Assembly: GCA_903901045.1 (NCBI GenBank)
Contig: CAIUPP010000071.1
Span: 1 to 62,137, forward strand
Reading direction: 5' to 3'
DNA from: an uncultured Planctomycetota bacterium
Lineage (GTDB): Bacteria > Planctomycetota > Brocadiia > CAIUPP01
DNA: 62,137 bases
Shown: positions 32,623-41,491 of the stretch, piece by piece
Numbering within the stretch: the stretch's first letter is position 1
How the letters are laid out: each line of letters starts with the position of its first letter
The notes under the pieces: generated by a model
What the model was told of the DNA's origin: nothing
The model's input: only the letters and a program-made list of their open reading frames with translations
Databases searched by the model: none
Translations under genes and position numbers: made by a program

Positions 32623-32746
32623 TTCCTCTTCCTCCAACAGATTGCCCATGTGGAAAGAATGGTGCGGACCAACGCCGCCGCCAACTTCATAACCAACGTG
32701 TTTACGCATGGCAGGGAAAGGCGTCCCCGCCAAACGAATGGAACGA

Positions 32747-32779
32747 ATTGTATCAACCTTGGCGGTAAATGCAAGTCAA
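32747..32779 (-). promoter_or_regulatory. promoter of the porin gene
   Basis: On the minus strand TTGCAT (32774-32769), a 16-bp spacer and TACAAT (32752-32747); an overlapping TTGACT (32779-32774) is 21 bp from the -10. A 125-nt untranslated leader would result. Confidence 0.5.
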
Positions 32780-32827
32780 CTCGCGTGTTAGTTTTGTGTT
32801 CGGGGAAATGGCGGGGCTGGGGGTTGG

Positions 32828-32857
32828 TTGATGCCCGGTGAAACACTCTGCTATACT
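32828..32857 (+). promoter_or_regulatory. promoter of the PA14-PKD gene
   Basis: TTGATG (32828-32833), an 18-bp spacer and TATACT (32852-32857), giving a start near 32864, 37 bp before the ATG. It is divergent from the porin promoter, with about 50 bp between the two. Confidence 0.55.
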
Positions 32858-32900
32858 TGCGTTGACAGGGCTCTGGAATGTTTGTGCGAGGTGTTCACAG

Positions 32901-35207
32901 ATGCGCATGGATTGGCTGCAAGGGAATCTGTGGGGCAGGTGCGCACGGTGCGCCGCTCTGGCGGGGCTCTTCCTCTTTGCGCTGGCTGTTCGGAGCGGGG
33001 CGGCGCCGCAGCCGGATATTCCCTGGCAGCTTCCGGATTGGAAGTACCGGCAGGTTGTGGAACTGGTGCAACTGGACCCTGCGGGGAAAGTGGATACGGG
33101 GCGGATTGAGTTGGCGGAAGCGCCCCCGCGCATCGCGGCCGACGGCGCGGACGTCCGCGTCCTGACGGAGCAGGGGGAGCCGGTGACGTTCCAACTGGTG
33201 ACGCGCGCCGGCGAGCCGCTTCAGGGGAACCCGCCGGCGGGGGAGCCGTTCCACATTCAATTCAGGGTGGTCAACACCTCCGACCGTTTCTACGTCGTTT
33301 ACTTCGGCAATCCCAAAGCCGCAGCGGCGTCCGGGACGTGGCCGAAGAAGCTGGGCGGGTTGATGCTCGAAACGCGCGCGAACACGGCGCGCACCGCCCC
33401 GAGCTCCCTGCGCGACATGCTCTCCCATCTGGCTCAGAGCAAGATGAAGTACGGCGAGGGGTACCGCCGGCAGATCAACGACCCGGAGAATCCGTTCGGG
33501 CCGAACGAGCAGTTCATCAGCGTCTACCGCGGACCGATCTATTGCCCCGAAGATGGCTCATACACCTTCGCCACCGATAGCGACGATTCCTCCTTCCTGC
33601 TGATCGACGGGCAGTTGATCGTGCAGCGGCCGGGGAGCTCGGCGCCGAGCGGGAAATTCGACACGACCGGCAAGGTGGAGCTGAAGGCCGGGTTGCACCG
33701 GATCGAGTATTACCATGTCCAAATCACCGGCGGCTCCCTGGCGCGCGCGGGCTGGCAGCCCCCCGGCGCCAACGAGGTCTCCATCATCCCCGAAGAAGCG
33801 TTCGTGCGGGAATTGCTCACCGAGCCGGTCATCGCGGAGAGCCGCGAGACTCCCGTTAACGCCTTCTTCACCTGCAAGACGGTCAGCCTGCTGCAGTTCA
33901 ACAACGGCGGGCCGATATTCGCGACGGTCGCCTTCACGGACAGGAGCCGCTCGGCGCACGGAGAGATCGCGCTGCGGGAGTGGGAGTTCGGGGATGGCGA
34001 CGTCAGCCGCGAAGAAGCGCCCCGCCACGTCTTCGAGGGGGGGCGGACGTACCCTGTGACGCTGCGCTGCACCGACAAACTGGGCTTCGAGAACCTCTTC
34101 ACGCGGGAGTTCACCGCGCCACGGATCGGGGCCGACCGCGTCGATGCGGAATTGGAAGTGACTCCGACGCAGCCGATTCTGCTGGCGGACGAGGCGCCCG
34201 TCGTGCGGCTGTCCGGAAGATTCTCGATGCTCCCGTCGCTCCCGGTGACGCTCGTGACGGAACTCCAGTCCGCCGGGGGGAGCGCGGAACGATTCGGCGA
34301 GGACGTGACGGTGGTCCCGGGCAAGTGGATGCCGCTCACCCCCGCGCTCTCCGGACTGAGCGCGGAGGCGTTGCAGCAACTCAGGCGAATGACCTTCTCG
34401 CTCAACCTGTGGAATACCTCCATCGCCTCCAGCGCGCTGGAAATACTCTCGGCCTCGGACAATCCCGGGAAACTGAGCGTGGAGGGGGACAGCGTGCTGA
34501 CCGAGAAGGGGCAGGCGGTCATCCTCCGCCTCGGCGCGGGCACACTGCCCCCACCGCAGCACGGGATGTTCGCAAAGCTGGCGGCGGTCAAGGGCGGGAC
34601 GGTGACGGTGTCCGTCGTAGATGATTCGCTGGCCGGCAAAGGGGACGAAGGCTACCCGGCCTACCCGGCCGTCATGGCGGCATTGGTCAAGGCGCGCTAT
34701 CCCGGCCTCCAATTGAAGCTGCACCGGATCGGCGGCTCGAAAGCGGACTCTCCGCCGGGGCCGCGCAATGCGCTGGCGGCCGCCGTGCAGCAGCCGGAGG
34801 AAGTGGCGGCGCTGAAGCCGGATGTGGTGATCCTCGCCGCCTCGCTGCGCGACGTGCTTCGGCTTGCGCCGGTGGAGCGATTCGAGCGGAACCTCCAGGC
34901 GCTGGTCGAGCGCATGTACGCGGCCACCGGCGCGCAGATCGTGCTTGTCTCGCCGCCCCCGGTGATCACCAACCCCGCGCTCAGCCAGGCGTACGCTCTC
35001 GCCGTCAAGCGCGTGGGGATGCGCAAGAATATCCAGGTCGCGGACGCTTACAGTGTCTTCATTCGCGCGGGCGAAGCCGGCGGAAACGGCTGGCATGCGC
35101 TCTACAGAGATTCGAGCAGTGAAACGCCGCAGTATTTCGCTGCGCCGACGGCTGAGGGGCAGAAACTGATCGGCGAAACGGTGTTCAAGGCGATGGAGAA
35201 GGAATAG
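32901..35207 (+). CDS. secreted PA14-PKD protein with degenerate SGNH-like domain
   Basis: 768 residues from ATG 32901, 7 nt after GAGGTG. A signal peptide (ALAGLFLFALAVRSGAA), then a DUF2341-like region to about 130, a PA14 domain at about 175-300 (ISVYRGPIYCPEDGSYTFAT, SFLLIDGQLI), and a PKD domain at about 330-420 (REWEFGDGDVS, TYPVTLRCTD). The C-terminal ~210 residues follow a GDSL/SGNH pattern (VTVSVVDDSLAG, DVVILAASLRDVL, AAPTAEGQKLIGE), but the Asn of block III and the catalytic His are not found, so esterase activity is doubtful. Likely a large surface glycan-binding protein. Confidence 0.82.
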   Translation: MRMDWLQGNLWGRCARCAALAGLFLFALAVRSGAAPQPDIPWQLPDWKYRQVVELVQLDPAGKVDTGRIELAEAPPRIAADGADVRVLTEQGEPVTFQLVTRAGEPLQGNPPAGEPFHIQFRVVNTSDRFYVVYFGNPKAAAASGTWPKKLGGLMLETRANTARTAPSSLRDMLSHLAQSKMKYGEGYRRQINDPENPFGPNEQFISVYRGPIYCPEDGSYTFATDSDDSSFLLIDGQLIVQRPGSSAPSGKFDTTGKVELKAGLHRIEYYHVQITGGSLARAGWQPPGANEVSIIPEEAFVRELLTEPVIAESRETPVNAFFTCKTVSLLQFNNGGPIFATVAFTDRSRSAHGEIALREWEFGDGDVSREEAPRHVFEGGRTYPVTLRCTDKLGFENLFTREFTAPRIGADRVDAELEVTPTQPILLADEAPVVRLSGRFSMLPSLPVTLVTELQSAGGSAERFGEDVTVVPGKWMPLTPALSGLSAEALQQLRRMTFSLNLWNTSIASSALEILSASDNPGKLSVEGDSVLTEKGQAVILRLGAGTLPPPQHGMFAKLAAVKGGTVTVSVVDDSLAGKGDEGYPAYPAVMAALVKARYPGLQLKLHRIGGSKADSPPGPRNALAAAVQQPEEVAALKPDVVILAASLRDVLRLAPVERFERNLQALVERMYAATGAQIVLVSPPPVITNPALSQAYALAVKRVGMRKNIQVADAYSVFIRAGEAGGNGWHALYRDSSSETPQYFAAPTAEGQKLIGETVFKAMEKE

Positions 35208-35217
35208 AGCCGGTTTC

Positions 35218-35318
35218 GCTCTGTTGAAACCATTCCGGTTGGCAGGCCGGGCCGGTGGGGACATAATACTTTCCAAGGGAAAGTTTTGTGTCCCCACCTC
35301 GACCAGCGCTAATGCATG
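35218..35318 (+). repeat. ~100-bp hairpin element, copy B
   Basis: Same element as 28596-28700 in the other orientation: TTGAAACCATTCC, GGCAGGCCGGGCCGGTG, then a hairpin with 20-bp arms (35255-35274 and 35278-35297, 18 of 20 pairs) and CTCGACCAGCGC. The arms carry different compensating changes from copy A, so the structure seems to be conserved. Confidence 0.75.
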
Positions 35319-35380
35319 CGCGGGTTTGATAACCTACGCAGCAGTTGCGAAACCAGTTCCAGTGATAAGCGGAGGTGGTT

Positions 35381-36034
35381 GTGGAACAGAACAAAGGACG
35401 CACGGCGCTGGCGATGGGCGTCATCATGATGATTCTTGGCGCGGCGGCGCTGGTCATTTCCTTCATGCACCCGCGCGCGCTGCCGGAGCCGGCGCGCATC
35501 ACGACCACCACGCTTGCCGCGGTTTCGAGCGCGCAGCCGCTGGATCAGCGGGCCGAGGAACTGGCGCGCCAGCTCAAAGCGGCACAGGAAAAGCTGGCGG
35601 CTGACGAGGCGCGGTTGGGAATCGAACGTGGCGCGAACGAGGGCATCCGCAAGGAGATCAACGACATGCGCCTCGCGAAGCAGGATATTGAGGCGCGGCT
35701 TCAGGGCGTCACGGCGGAACGCGACCTCGAAAAGAAGAACGCGGCGGCTGCCCGCTCCGAGATGGACAAGGCCAAGGCGGACCTCGCCAAGTTGCAGGCC
35801 GAGAGCAAAGCCGCCGCCACGAAGGCGGGTGAGGAACTTGCCAGCGCCAAGACGGAGGCCCAGGCCGAGATTGCGAAGGTTACCGCAGCGAGTAAGACGG
35901 AGTTGGACAAGGCCAAGGCGGACGCCGCCGCGCAGTTGGCTCAGTTGAAGGCGGACCTGGATAAGATGGCGGCGGAGAATGCGCAGTTGAAGGGGCCGGC
36001 GAAGCCGACCGCGCCGGCAGGCGCCAAGCCATGA
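35381..36034 (+). CDS. membrane-anchored coiled-coil protein
   Basis: 217 residues from GTG 35381, 5 nt after GGAGG; another GTG at 35375 overlaps that site. One transmembrane helix near the N-terminus (ALAMGVIMMILGAAALVISF), then about 150 residues of Ala/Lys/Glu-rich heptads (EKLAADEARLGIERGANEG, KAKADLAKLQAESKAAATKA), a long coiled coil, and a PAKPTAPAGAKP tail. The coil would lie outside the cytoplasmic membrane. It is 14 bp upstream of the glycoside-hydrolase gene and probably co-expressed. Function unknown; a periplasmic spacer or tether is possible. Confidence 0.75.
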   Translation: MEQNKGRTALAMGVIMMILGAAALVISFMHPRALPEPARITTTTLAAVSSAQPLDQRAEELARQLKAAQEKLAADEARLGIERGANEGIRKEINDMRLAKQDIEARLQGVTAERDLEKKNAAAARSEMDKAKADLAKLQAESKAAATKAGEELASAKTEAQAEIAKVTAASKTELDKAKADAAAQLAQLKADLDKMAAENAQLKGPAKPTAPAGAKP

Positions 36035-36047
36035 GGTTAGAACGTGC

Positions 36048-38366
36048 ATGAAGGCGAGGCGGCTTGCGGTCCTATGGCTGGCGATGGCGCTGACGGCGCT
36101 GGTGGCGCGCGCGGAGAACCTGGCACCCGTGCCCGCTCCTGTCGCGCCGCTGGTCTTCGATTTTGAGAAGGGCAGCGCCGACTGGGCCAGCGGGACCGAC
36201 GGGGTCGCGGCGCGCATTATCCCGGCGGCAAGGGGCAGAACGGGGCAGGCGATCGAGGTGGAGTTCAACGGGAAGGAATCCGGACTCTGCCTGAAGAAGC
36301 CCCTGGACCTCTCCAAGTACTCCGCCGTGCAATTCGATATCTTCCTGCCGAGCAAGCGCGCGGACATGCGCGTGCTCCTGTATTTCGTCGATCAGGATGA
36401 TTTCTGGTACCAGTCCTGGGTGCACATCGCCCCCGACCAGGGAAAATGGGCGCGCGTGGATGTGGACATCCGCCCCAAGTCCGGGCAGTTCCTCCCCCTG
36501 GGGCATTCGCGTCCCTGGAGCTTGTACGCGGCGCGCGAGGTCAAAGAGGTCGGCATTCGCGTCTTCGCCGACCGGCCGGTGATCGGGGGCGTTTCGTTCG
36601 ACGACATCACGTTCGTTCCCAGCGCGGAGGAGACCCCGCCGCAGGCGGTGCTGAATTTCGAGACCTCCGGCACGGAAGTGCCGCGCTACCAGTTGTTCGA
36701 GGTGACGTTCGAGCTTGCGCGGACGTACGAAAACCCGTTTGATCCCAACCAGATTCAGATCAGCGCGCTCTTCCAGTCCGCCGGCGGAAAGCGCGTCACC
36801 GTGGACGGGTTCTTCTACCAGGACTTCGAGCGGCGGCGCGACAAGCGGGTGGAGTCGCTGATTCCGTTCGGCGCGCCGAAGTGGAAGATCCGTTTCTCGC
36901 CCACGGAGCCCGGGGAGTGGAGTTACCAGATCACCATCAAGGACACGGAGGAACTGCGGTTGCCGCCGCGCGCGTTCACCTGCGTCCCCTCCGACTTGCA
37001 CGGCCGGGTTCAGGTCTCCTCCGACAAACGCTACTTCGAATTCGAGGACGGGAGCTTCTTCTACCCGATCGGGCACAACATCCCGGCGGCGTTCAACGAG
37101 AAAGCGGCGCTGGCGCTGGGGCTGACGATCGAACGGCGCGAGGGGACGCTGGCGTTCGACCGCTACCTGGCGGGGATGCAGAAGGCGGGGGAGAACTTCG
37201 CGCGCGTCTGGCTGGCGGTCTGGTCCTTCGGCCTGGAATGGAGCAGCAAGTACCACCCGAATTACCGCGGCGTGGGGCGGTACAATCTCCAGAATGCGTG
37301 GCGGCTGGACTACGTCATGCGCCAGGCGGAGGAGCGGGGGATTTTCGTTCAACTCGCGCTGAGCGCGTTCGGGGAATGGCGGCTGGACAAGCATGAAGGG
37401 GACTGGCCGTTCAGCCCCTACAACGTCGCCAACGGCGGCTGGCTCAAGCAGCCGCAGCAATTCTGGTCGGACGAACGCGCGCAGGAGACTTACCAGCGCA
37501 TGGTGCGTTACGTCATGGCGCGCTGGGGCTATTCCAGCCACATCGTGGCGTGGGAAGTGTGCAATGAGGTGGACCTGGTCACCGGCTACAACGAGCACGT
37601 GGCGGAGATCGTCGCCTGGCACAACCGCTGCGCGGAGACCATCCGGCGGCACGATCAGTGGAGCCGCCTCGTAACGTGCACCTTCTGCTACGTGACCAAC
37701 TACCCGACGCTGCTCTCCCAGCCGGCCATCTCGTTCAGCAGCACCAACCCGTACGCGATCCAGGTCATCGACAAGATGCGGCAGGTCTTTCAGCAGCAGT
37801 CGGCGTTCGGCAAGCCGGTGATCATGACGGAGTGCGGCTACGACGTGAAGGGGGCCTTGCCCGAGACGACCGAGACCTACCTGCATGTCGGCCTGTGGGC
37901 CAGCTACATGATGCCGTTCGCCGGGGCGGGGATGTCCTGGTGGTGGGACTTCCTGGATGACCGGAACCTGTACTGGATGTTCACCCCGCTGGTGGAGTAT
38001 GCTCACGGCGAGGATTTGCGCAGCCGCAATCTGCAGATGGGCGGGGCGGAGTGCCTCTCCGGCGAGGGAGCCGCGGCCGGCCTCGCGGCGTTGACGCTGC
38101 AGAACGACACGAGCGGCTATTTCTGGATCTACGAAACGCAGATGCTTCGCGCGGAGTCGGAGACGGTCTTCACCCCCGCCCCGCGCAAGGAGACGCAGAT
38201 CGCCTTGCACGGCTTGAAGGCGGGGGCGTACCGGGTGGAGTTCTGGGATACGCTCAAGGGAGGCAAGGTCGCGGAGGTGACCGCTCAGGCCGGCGGCGAC
38301 GGGCGGCTGCGCTGCGCCGTGCCGGAGTTCAGCGGGGATATAGCGGGAAAAGTTAATCCTCTTTGA
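36048..38366 (+). CDS. secreted glycoside hydrolase-like protein (DUF5060 plus TIM barrel)
   Basis: 772 residues. A signal peptide (RLAVLWLAMALTALVARA) leads a carbohydrate-binding-like beta domain at about 35-190 (FDFEKGSADWASG, YSAVQFDIFLP), a DUF5060-type immunoglobulin-like domain at about 210-325 (FEVTFELARTYENPFDPNQI) and a (beta/alpha)8 barrel to about 690. In the barrel VAWEVCNEVDL holds the likely acid/base Glu507 and VIMTECGYD the likely nucleophile Glu595, a clan-A arrangement. The substrate is not predictable; a GH5-like beta-glycosidase is the nearest guess. A beta-sheet C-terminal domain closes it. Confidence 0.83.
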   Translation: MKARRLAVLWLAMALTALVARAENLAPVPAPVAPLVFDFEKGSADWASGTDGVAARIIPAARGRTGQAIEVEFNGKESGLCLKKPLDLSKYSAVQFDIFLPSKRADMRVLLYFVDQDDFWYQSWVHIAPDQGKWARVDVDIRPKSGQFLPLGHSRPWSLYAAREVKEVGIRVFADRPVIGGVSFDDITFVPSAEETPPQAVLNFETSGTEVPRYQLFEVTFELARTYENPFDPNQIQISALFQSAGGKRVTVDGFFYQDFERRRDKRVESLIPFGAPKWKIRFSPTEPGEWSYQITIKDTEELRLPPRAFTCVPSDLHGRVQVSSDKRYFEFEDGSFFYPIGHNIPAAFNEKAALALGLTIERREGTLAFDRYLAGMQKAGENFARVWLAVWSFGLEWSSKYHPNYRGVGRYNLQNAWRLDYVMRQAEERGIFVQLALSAFGEWRLDKHEGDWPFSPYNVANGGWLKQPQQFWSDERAQETYQRMVRYVMARWGYSSHIVAWEVCNEVDLVTGYNEHVAEIVAWHNRCAETIRRHDQWSRLVTCTFCYVTNYPTLLSQPAISFSSTNPYAIQVIDKMRQVFQQQSAFGKPVIMTECGYDVKGALPETTETYLHVGLWASYMMPFAGAGMSWWWDFLDDRNLYWMFTPLVEYAHGEDLRSRNLQMGGAECLSGEGAAAGLAALTLQNDTSGYFWIYETQMLRAESETVFTPAPRKETQIALHGLKAGAYRVEFWDTLKGGKVAEVTAQAGGDGRLRCAVPEFSGDIAGKVNPL

Positions 38367-38396
38367 TCGGTCAGATCAGTCCGATCCGGCCGATTG
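38365..38396. repeat. GATCGGTCAGATCAG-type intergenic repeat
   Basis: Short tandem-like words GATCGG, TCAGATCAG, TCCGATCCGG, CCGATTG between the glycoside hydrolase and gatB. This is another low-complexity intergenic repeat type; only one copy is seen in the window. Confidence 0.4.
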
Positions 38397-38406
38397 TGGG
38401 AGTCAC

Positions 38407-39849
38407 ATGAAATACGAAGCGGTGATCGGCGCGGAAGTGCATGCCGAACTGGCCACGGAGACGAAGCTCTTCTGCGGCTGCCCGACGACGTTCGGCGCGC
38501 CCCCCAACACCCAGACCTGCCCCGTCTGCCTGGGGATGCCCGGCGTCCTCCCGGTGATGAACCGCAAGGCGTTCGAGTGCGCTCTTAAGATCGCCCTGGC
38601 GCTGAACTGCCGGGTGGATGAGATCACCTCCTTCGACCGCAAGAACTACTATTACCCGGACCTGCCCAAGAACTACCAGATTTCGCAGAACCACCGGAAC
38701 CTCGGGCGGGAGGGGTACCTGGATATCGTCGTGGACGGCGCGCTCAAACGCGTCAACATCTGGAATGTCCATCTCGAAGAGGATGCCGGAAAACTGGTCC
38801 ACCCCGAATCGTCCTCGGATTCCGGCACGCTGGTGGACCTCAACCGCACCGGCACCCCGCTGCTGGAGATCGTCAGCGCGCCGGATATGCGCAACACCGC
38901 CGAGGTCGAGGCGTTCATGAAGACGCTGCGCAACATCCTGCTGTACACGGGCGTCTCGGACTGCAAGATGCAGGAGGGGCGGCTGCGCTTCGAGCCGAGC
39001 ATTTCGCTGCGCCCCGTGGGGGAGCAAACGCTGGGCGCGCGCGTCGAGGTGAAGAACGTCGGCAGCATCACCGCCGTCGTGAAGGCCGTGGAGTATGAAA
39101 TCGAGCGCCAGACGAAGGCGCTGGAGTCGGGGGAGAAATTGCCCCAGGAAACGCGGTTGTGGGATGACCGGCTCAGCCGCACCGCGTCGATGCGCCGCAA
39201 GGAAACCTCCGCCGATTACCGCTACTTCCCGGAGCCCGACCTCGTGGAGGTGCGGATATCGGAAGAGTGGCAGGCGAAGGTGCGCGGCACGCTGCCGGAA
39301 CTGCCGGTGGCGAAGCGGCTGCGCTTCCAGAAGAGTTTCGGGCTGGGGGACTACGAGGCGGCGGTGCTGACCGACGACAAGTCCTTCGCCGATTACTACG
39401 AGGCCTGCCTGGCGATCGGCGGGGCCTCCCCCAAAGCCATCGCCAATTGGATGATCAATGATGTGTTGCGGCACTTGAACGAGCAGCGCATCGAGATGGC
39501 GCAGTTCCCCTGCGCGCCTGCGCGCGTGGCCGCGCTGGCGGGGCTCGTCGAGAAGGGGACTATCGGGCTCGGCACGGCGCGCGAGGTGTTTGCCGAGATG
39601 GTCGCAGCCGACCGCGACCCGGCGGAGATCGTCAAGTCCAAGGGGCTCGCGCAGATCAGCGACGAATCCTTCATCCTGGAAGTGGTCAACCGCGTCCTCG
39701 CGGCCAATGCCAAGTCGGTGGCCGACTACAAGGCCGGCAAGTCGGCGGCGTTCAACGCGCTGATCGGCCCTGTGATGCGCGAGACGAAGGGCAAGGCGAA
39801 CCCCCAGGTGGTGCGCCAACTTCTTGAAAAGCGGCTCGCCGAATCATGA
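38407..39849 (+). CDS. gatB: aspartyl/glutamyl-tRNA amidotransferase subunit B
   Basis: 480 residues, full length. With GatA and GatC it converts Glu-tRNAGln (and Asp-tRNAAsn) to the amides. Motifs: VIGAEVHAEL, TKLFCGCPTTFGAPPNTQTC and CPVCLGMPGVLPV (zinc-type cysteines), DRKNYYYPDLPKNYQISQ, HLEEDAGKLVHP, DLNRTGTPLLEIVS and EVKNVGSITAV, then the helical and YqeY-like tail that contacts tRNA (NPQVVRQLLEKRL). gatA and gatC are not in the window. ATG follows GGGAG. It overlaps the next small gene by 4 nt. Confidence 0.97.
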   Translation: MKYEAVIGAEVHAELATETKLFCGCPTTFGAPPNTQTCPVCLGMPGVLPVMNRKAFECALKIALALNCRVDEITSFDRKNYYYPDLPKNYQISQNHRNLGREGYLDIVVDGALKRVNIWNVHLEEDAGKLVHPESSSDSGTLVDLNRTGTPLLEIVSAPDMRNTAEVEAFMKTLRNILLYTGVSDCKMQEGRLRFEPSISLRPVGEQTLGARVEVKNVGSITAVVKAVEYEIERQTKALESGEKLPQETRLWDDRLSRTASMRRKETSADYRYFPEPDLVEVRISEEWQAKVRGTLPELPVAKRLRFQKSFGLGDYEAAVLTDDKSFADYYEACLAIGGASPKAIANWMINDVLRHLNEQRIEMAQFPCAPARVAALAGLVEKGTIGLGTAREVFAEMVAADRDPAEIVKSKGLAQISDESFILEVVNRVLAANAKSVADYKAGKSAAFNALIGPVMRETKGKANPQVVRQLLEKRLAES

Positions 39850-40136
39850 TGAAACTTGCGTGCGACCTCTGCGGCAAGACGCTTCTGCTGGACGAGGATG
39901 TGCGCTATGTGGTAAATATTGAGGTCTTCGCGGCCGCCGATCCGATGGAATTGACCGCGGAGGACCTGAAGAAGGATCTGCGCCGGGAACTGCGGGAGTT
40001 GGTTGAGCGGATGAAGAAGATGGACCCGGAGAAGGCGCAGGACAGCGTTTACCGGAGCTTCCGGTTCGAGTTGTGCCCGGCCTGCCAGCGGGAGTACCTC
40101 AAGGACCCGTTGCGGCGGCAGCCGCCGGGGCTTTGA
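39846..40136 (+). CDS. small conserved zinc-binding protein after gatB
   Basis: 96 residues. An N-terminal C-x-x-C (CDLCGKTLLLDEDVRYVV) and a C-terminal C-x-x-C (LCPACQREYLKDPL) flank a charged helix (LKKDLRRELRELVERMKK) and MDPEKAQDSVYRSFRFEL, giving a split zinc site. I recall the same plan as conserved small proteins in planctomycete-like genomes, with no known function. The start overlaps the gatB stop (ATGATGA), so it is translationally coupled to gatB. Confidence 0.8.
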   Translation: MMKLACDLCGKTLLLDEDVRYVVNIEVFAAADPMELTAEDLKKDLRRELRELVERMKKMDPEKAQDSVYRSFRFELCPACQREYLKDPLRRQPPGL

Positions 40137-40210
40137 CAGCTTGCTCGATGCGGGCCGTTGGTTGTTATGGTGAGCGGACGTTCAATTTCGCGTGTTAGGA
40201 GCAGCCGAAC

Positions 40211-41473
40211 ATGGGTATGACGATTACGGAAAAGATCATCGCCGCCCACTGCGGGCGGGAGCGGGTGAAGCCCGGCGAGTTCGTTTACGCCAATGTGGAC
40301 ATCGCGCTCGGCAACGACATCACCGCCCCGCTGGCGATTCAGGAGTTCGAGGCGGCGGGGTTGAAGCGCGTGTTCGACCCGGAGCGCATTGCGCTGATTC
40401 CGGATCACTTCACGCCGAACAAGGACATCAAGTCCGCGCAGCAGTGCCAGGTGCTGCGGCGGTTTGCGCACGCGCACGGGCTGAAGCACTATTACGACGC
40501 GGGCCGCTGCGGCGTGGAGCATGCGTTCCTGCCGGAGCAGGGGATCGTCGTCCCCGGCGATCTCGTGATCGGCGCCGACTCGCACACCTGCACGTACGGC
40601 GCGCTGGGCGCGTTCGCAACCGGCGTCGGCAGCACCGACCTGGCGGCCGTCATGGCCACCGGCAAGGTCTGGCTGCGCGTGCCGTCGAGCCTCAAGTTCA
40701 ACTACAACGGGGCGATGCCGAAGTGGATCGGCGGGAAAGACCTCGTGCTGCTGGCCATCGGCAAGATTGGCGTGGACGGCGCCCGCTACCAGTCGATGGA
40801 GATCTGCGGCGAGGCGATCGAGTTCCTCAACATGGATGAGCGTCTGGCGCTGTGCAATATGGCGATCGAGGCGGGCGCGAAGAACGGGATCATCGCGCCG
40901 GACCAGACGACGGTGGACTACGAAGAGAACCGCGCGCAGCGGCCGTTCAAGAAGTACGCTTCCGACCCGAATGCGGCGTACACGAAGACGTACGACTTCG
41001 ACGTGTCGAACCTTGAGCCGCTGGTGGCGCTGCCGCACCTGCCGGAGAACGTCAAGCCGGTGCGCGAGTGCAAGGACATCCGCATCGATCAGGTGGTGAT
41101 CGGCTCCTGCACGAACGGGCGCATCACCGACCTGCGCACGGCGGCGCAGATACTCGACGGGCGCAAGGTCGCCCCGAGCGTGCGGCTGATCGTCATTCCG
41201 GCCACCCAGGAGATCTATCTGCAGGCGATGCGCGAAGGACTGCTGGAGATATTCGTGAACGCGGAGGCGGTCGTCTCCACGCCCACCTGCGGGCCGTGTC
41301 TGGGCGGACACATGGGCATTCTGGCCGAGGGAGAGCGCGCGCTGTCCACGACCAACCGCAACTTCGTCGGCCGCATGGGCCATCCGAAGAGCGAGGTGTA
41401 CCTGTGCAACCCGGCCGTGGCCGCGGCGAGCGCCATTACCGGGCATATCACGCATCCTGACGAAGTGCTTTGA
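40211..41473 (+). CDS. leuC: 3-isopropylmalate dehydratase large subunit
   Basis: 420 residues, the shorter archaeal/bacterial LeuC class that includes homoaconitase-like enzymes. Aconitase-fold signs: the 4Fe-4S ligands in IGSCTNGRITDL and TPTCGPCLGGHMG, plus IGADSHTCTYGALGAFATGVG and NRNFVGRMGHP. With LeuD it isomerises isopropylmalate in leucine synthesis; methylthioalkyl- or homocitrate substrates are possible for this class. ATG 40211 lies after TTAGGAG. leuD follows by 18 bp. Confidence 0.95.
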   Translation: MGMTITEKIIAAHCGRERVKPGEFVYANVDIALGNDITAPLAIQEFEAAGLKRVFDPERIALIPDHFTPNKDIKSAQQCQVLRRFAHAHGLKHYYDAGRCGVEHAFLPEQGIVVPGDLVIGADSHTCTYGALGAFATGVGSTDLAAVMATGKVWLRVPSSLKFNYNGAMPKWIGGKDLVLLAIGKIGVDGARYQSMEICGEAIEFLNMDERLALCNMAIEAGAKNGIIAPDQTTVDYEENRAQRPFKKYASDPNAAYTKTYDFDVSNLEPLVALPHLPENVKPVRECKDIRIDQVVIGSCTNGRITDLRTAAQILDGRKVAPSVRLIVIPATQEIYLQAMREGLLEIFVNAEAVVSTPTCGPCLGGHMGILAEGERALSTTNRNFVGRMGHPKSEVYLCNPAVAAASAITGHITHPDEVL

Positions 41474-41491
41474 AAGAAACGGGAGGATCCC

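Noticed and set aside
33558-35297. 579-codon minus-strand frame opposite the PA14-PKD gene
   Set aside because: Antisense shadow, with the hairpin repeat supplying its first codons.
40133-40169. TTGACA followed by GTTATG upstream of leuC as a promoter
   Set aside because: The spacer is about 25 bp, too long; the TTGACA includes the stop codon of the previous gene.
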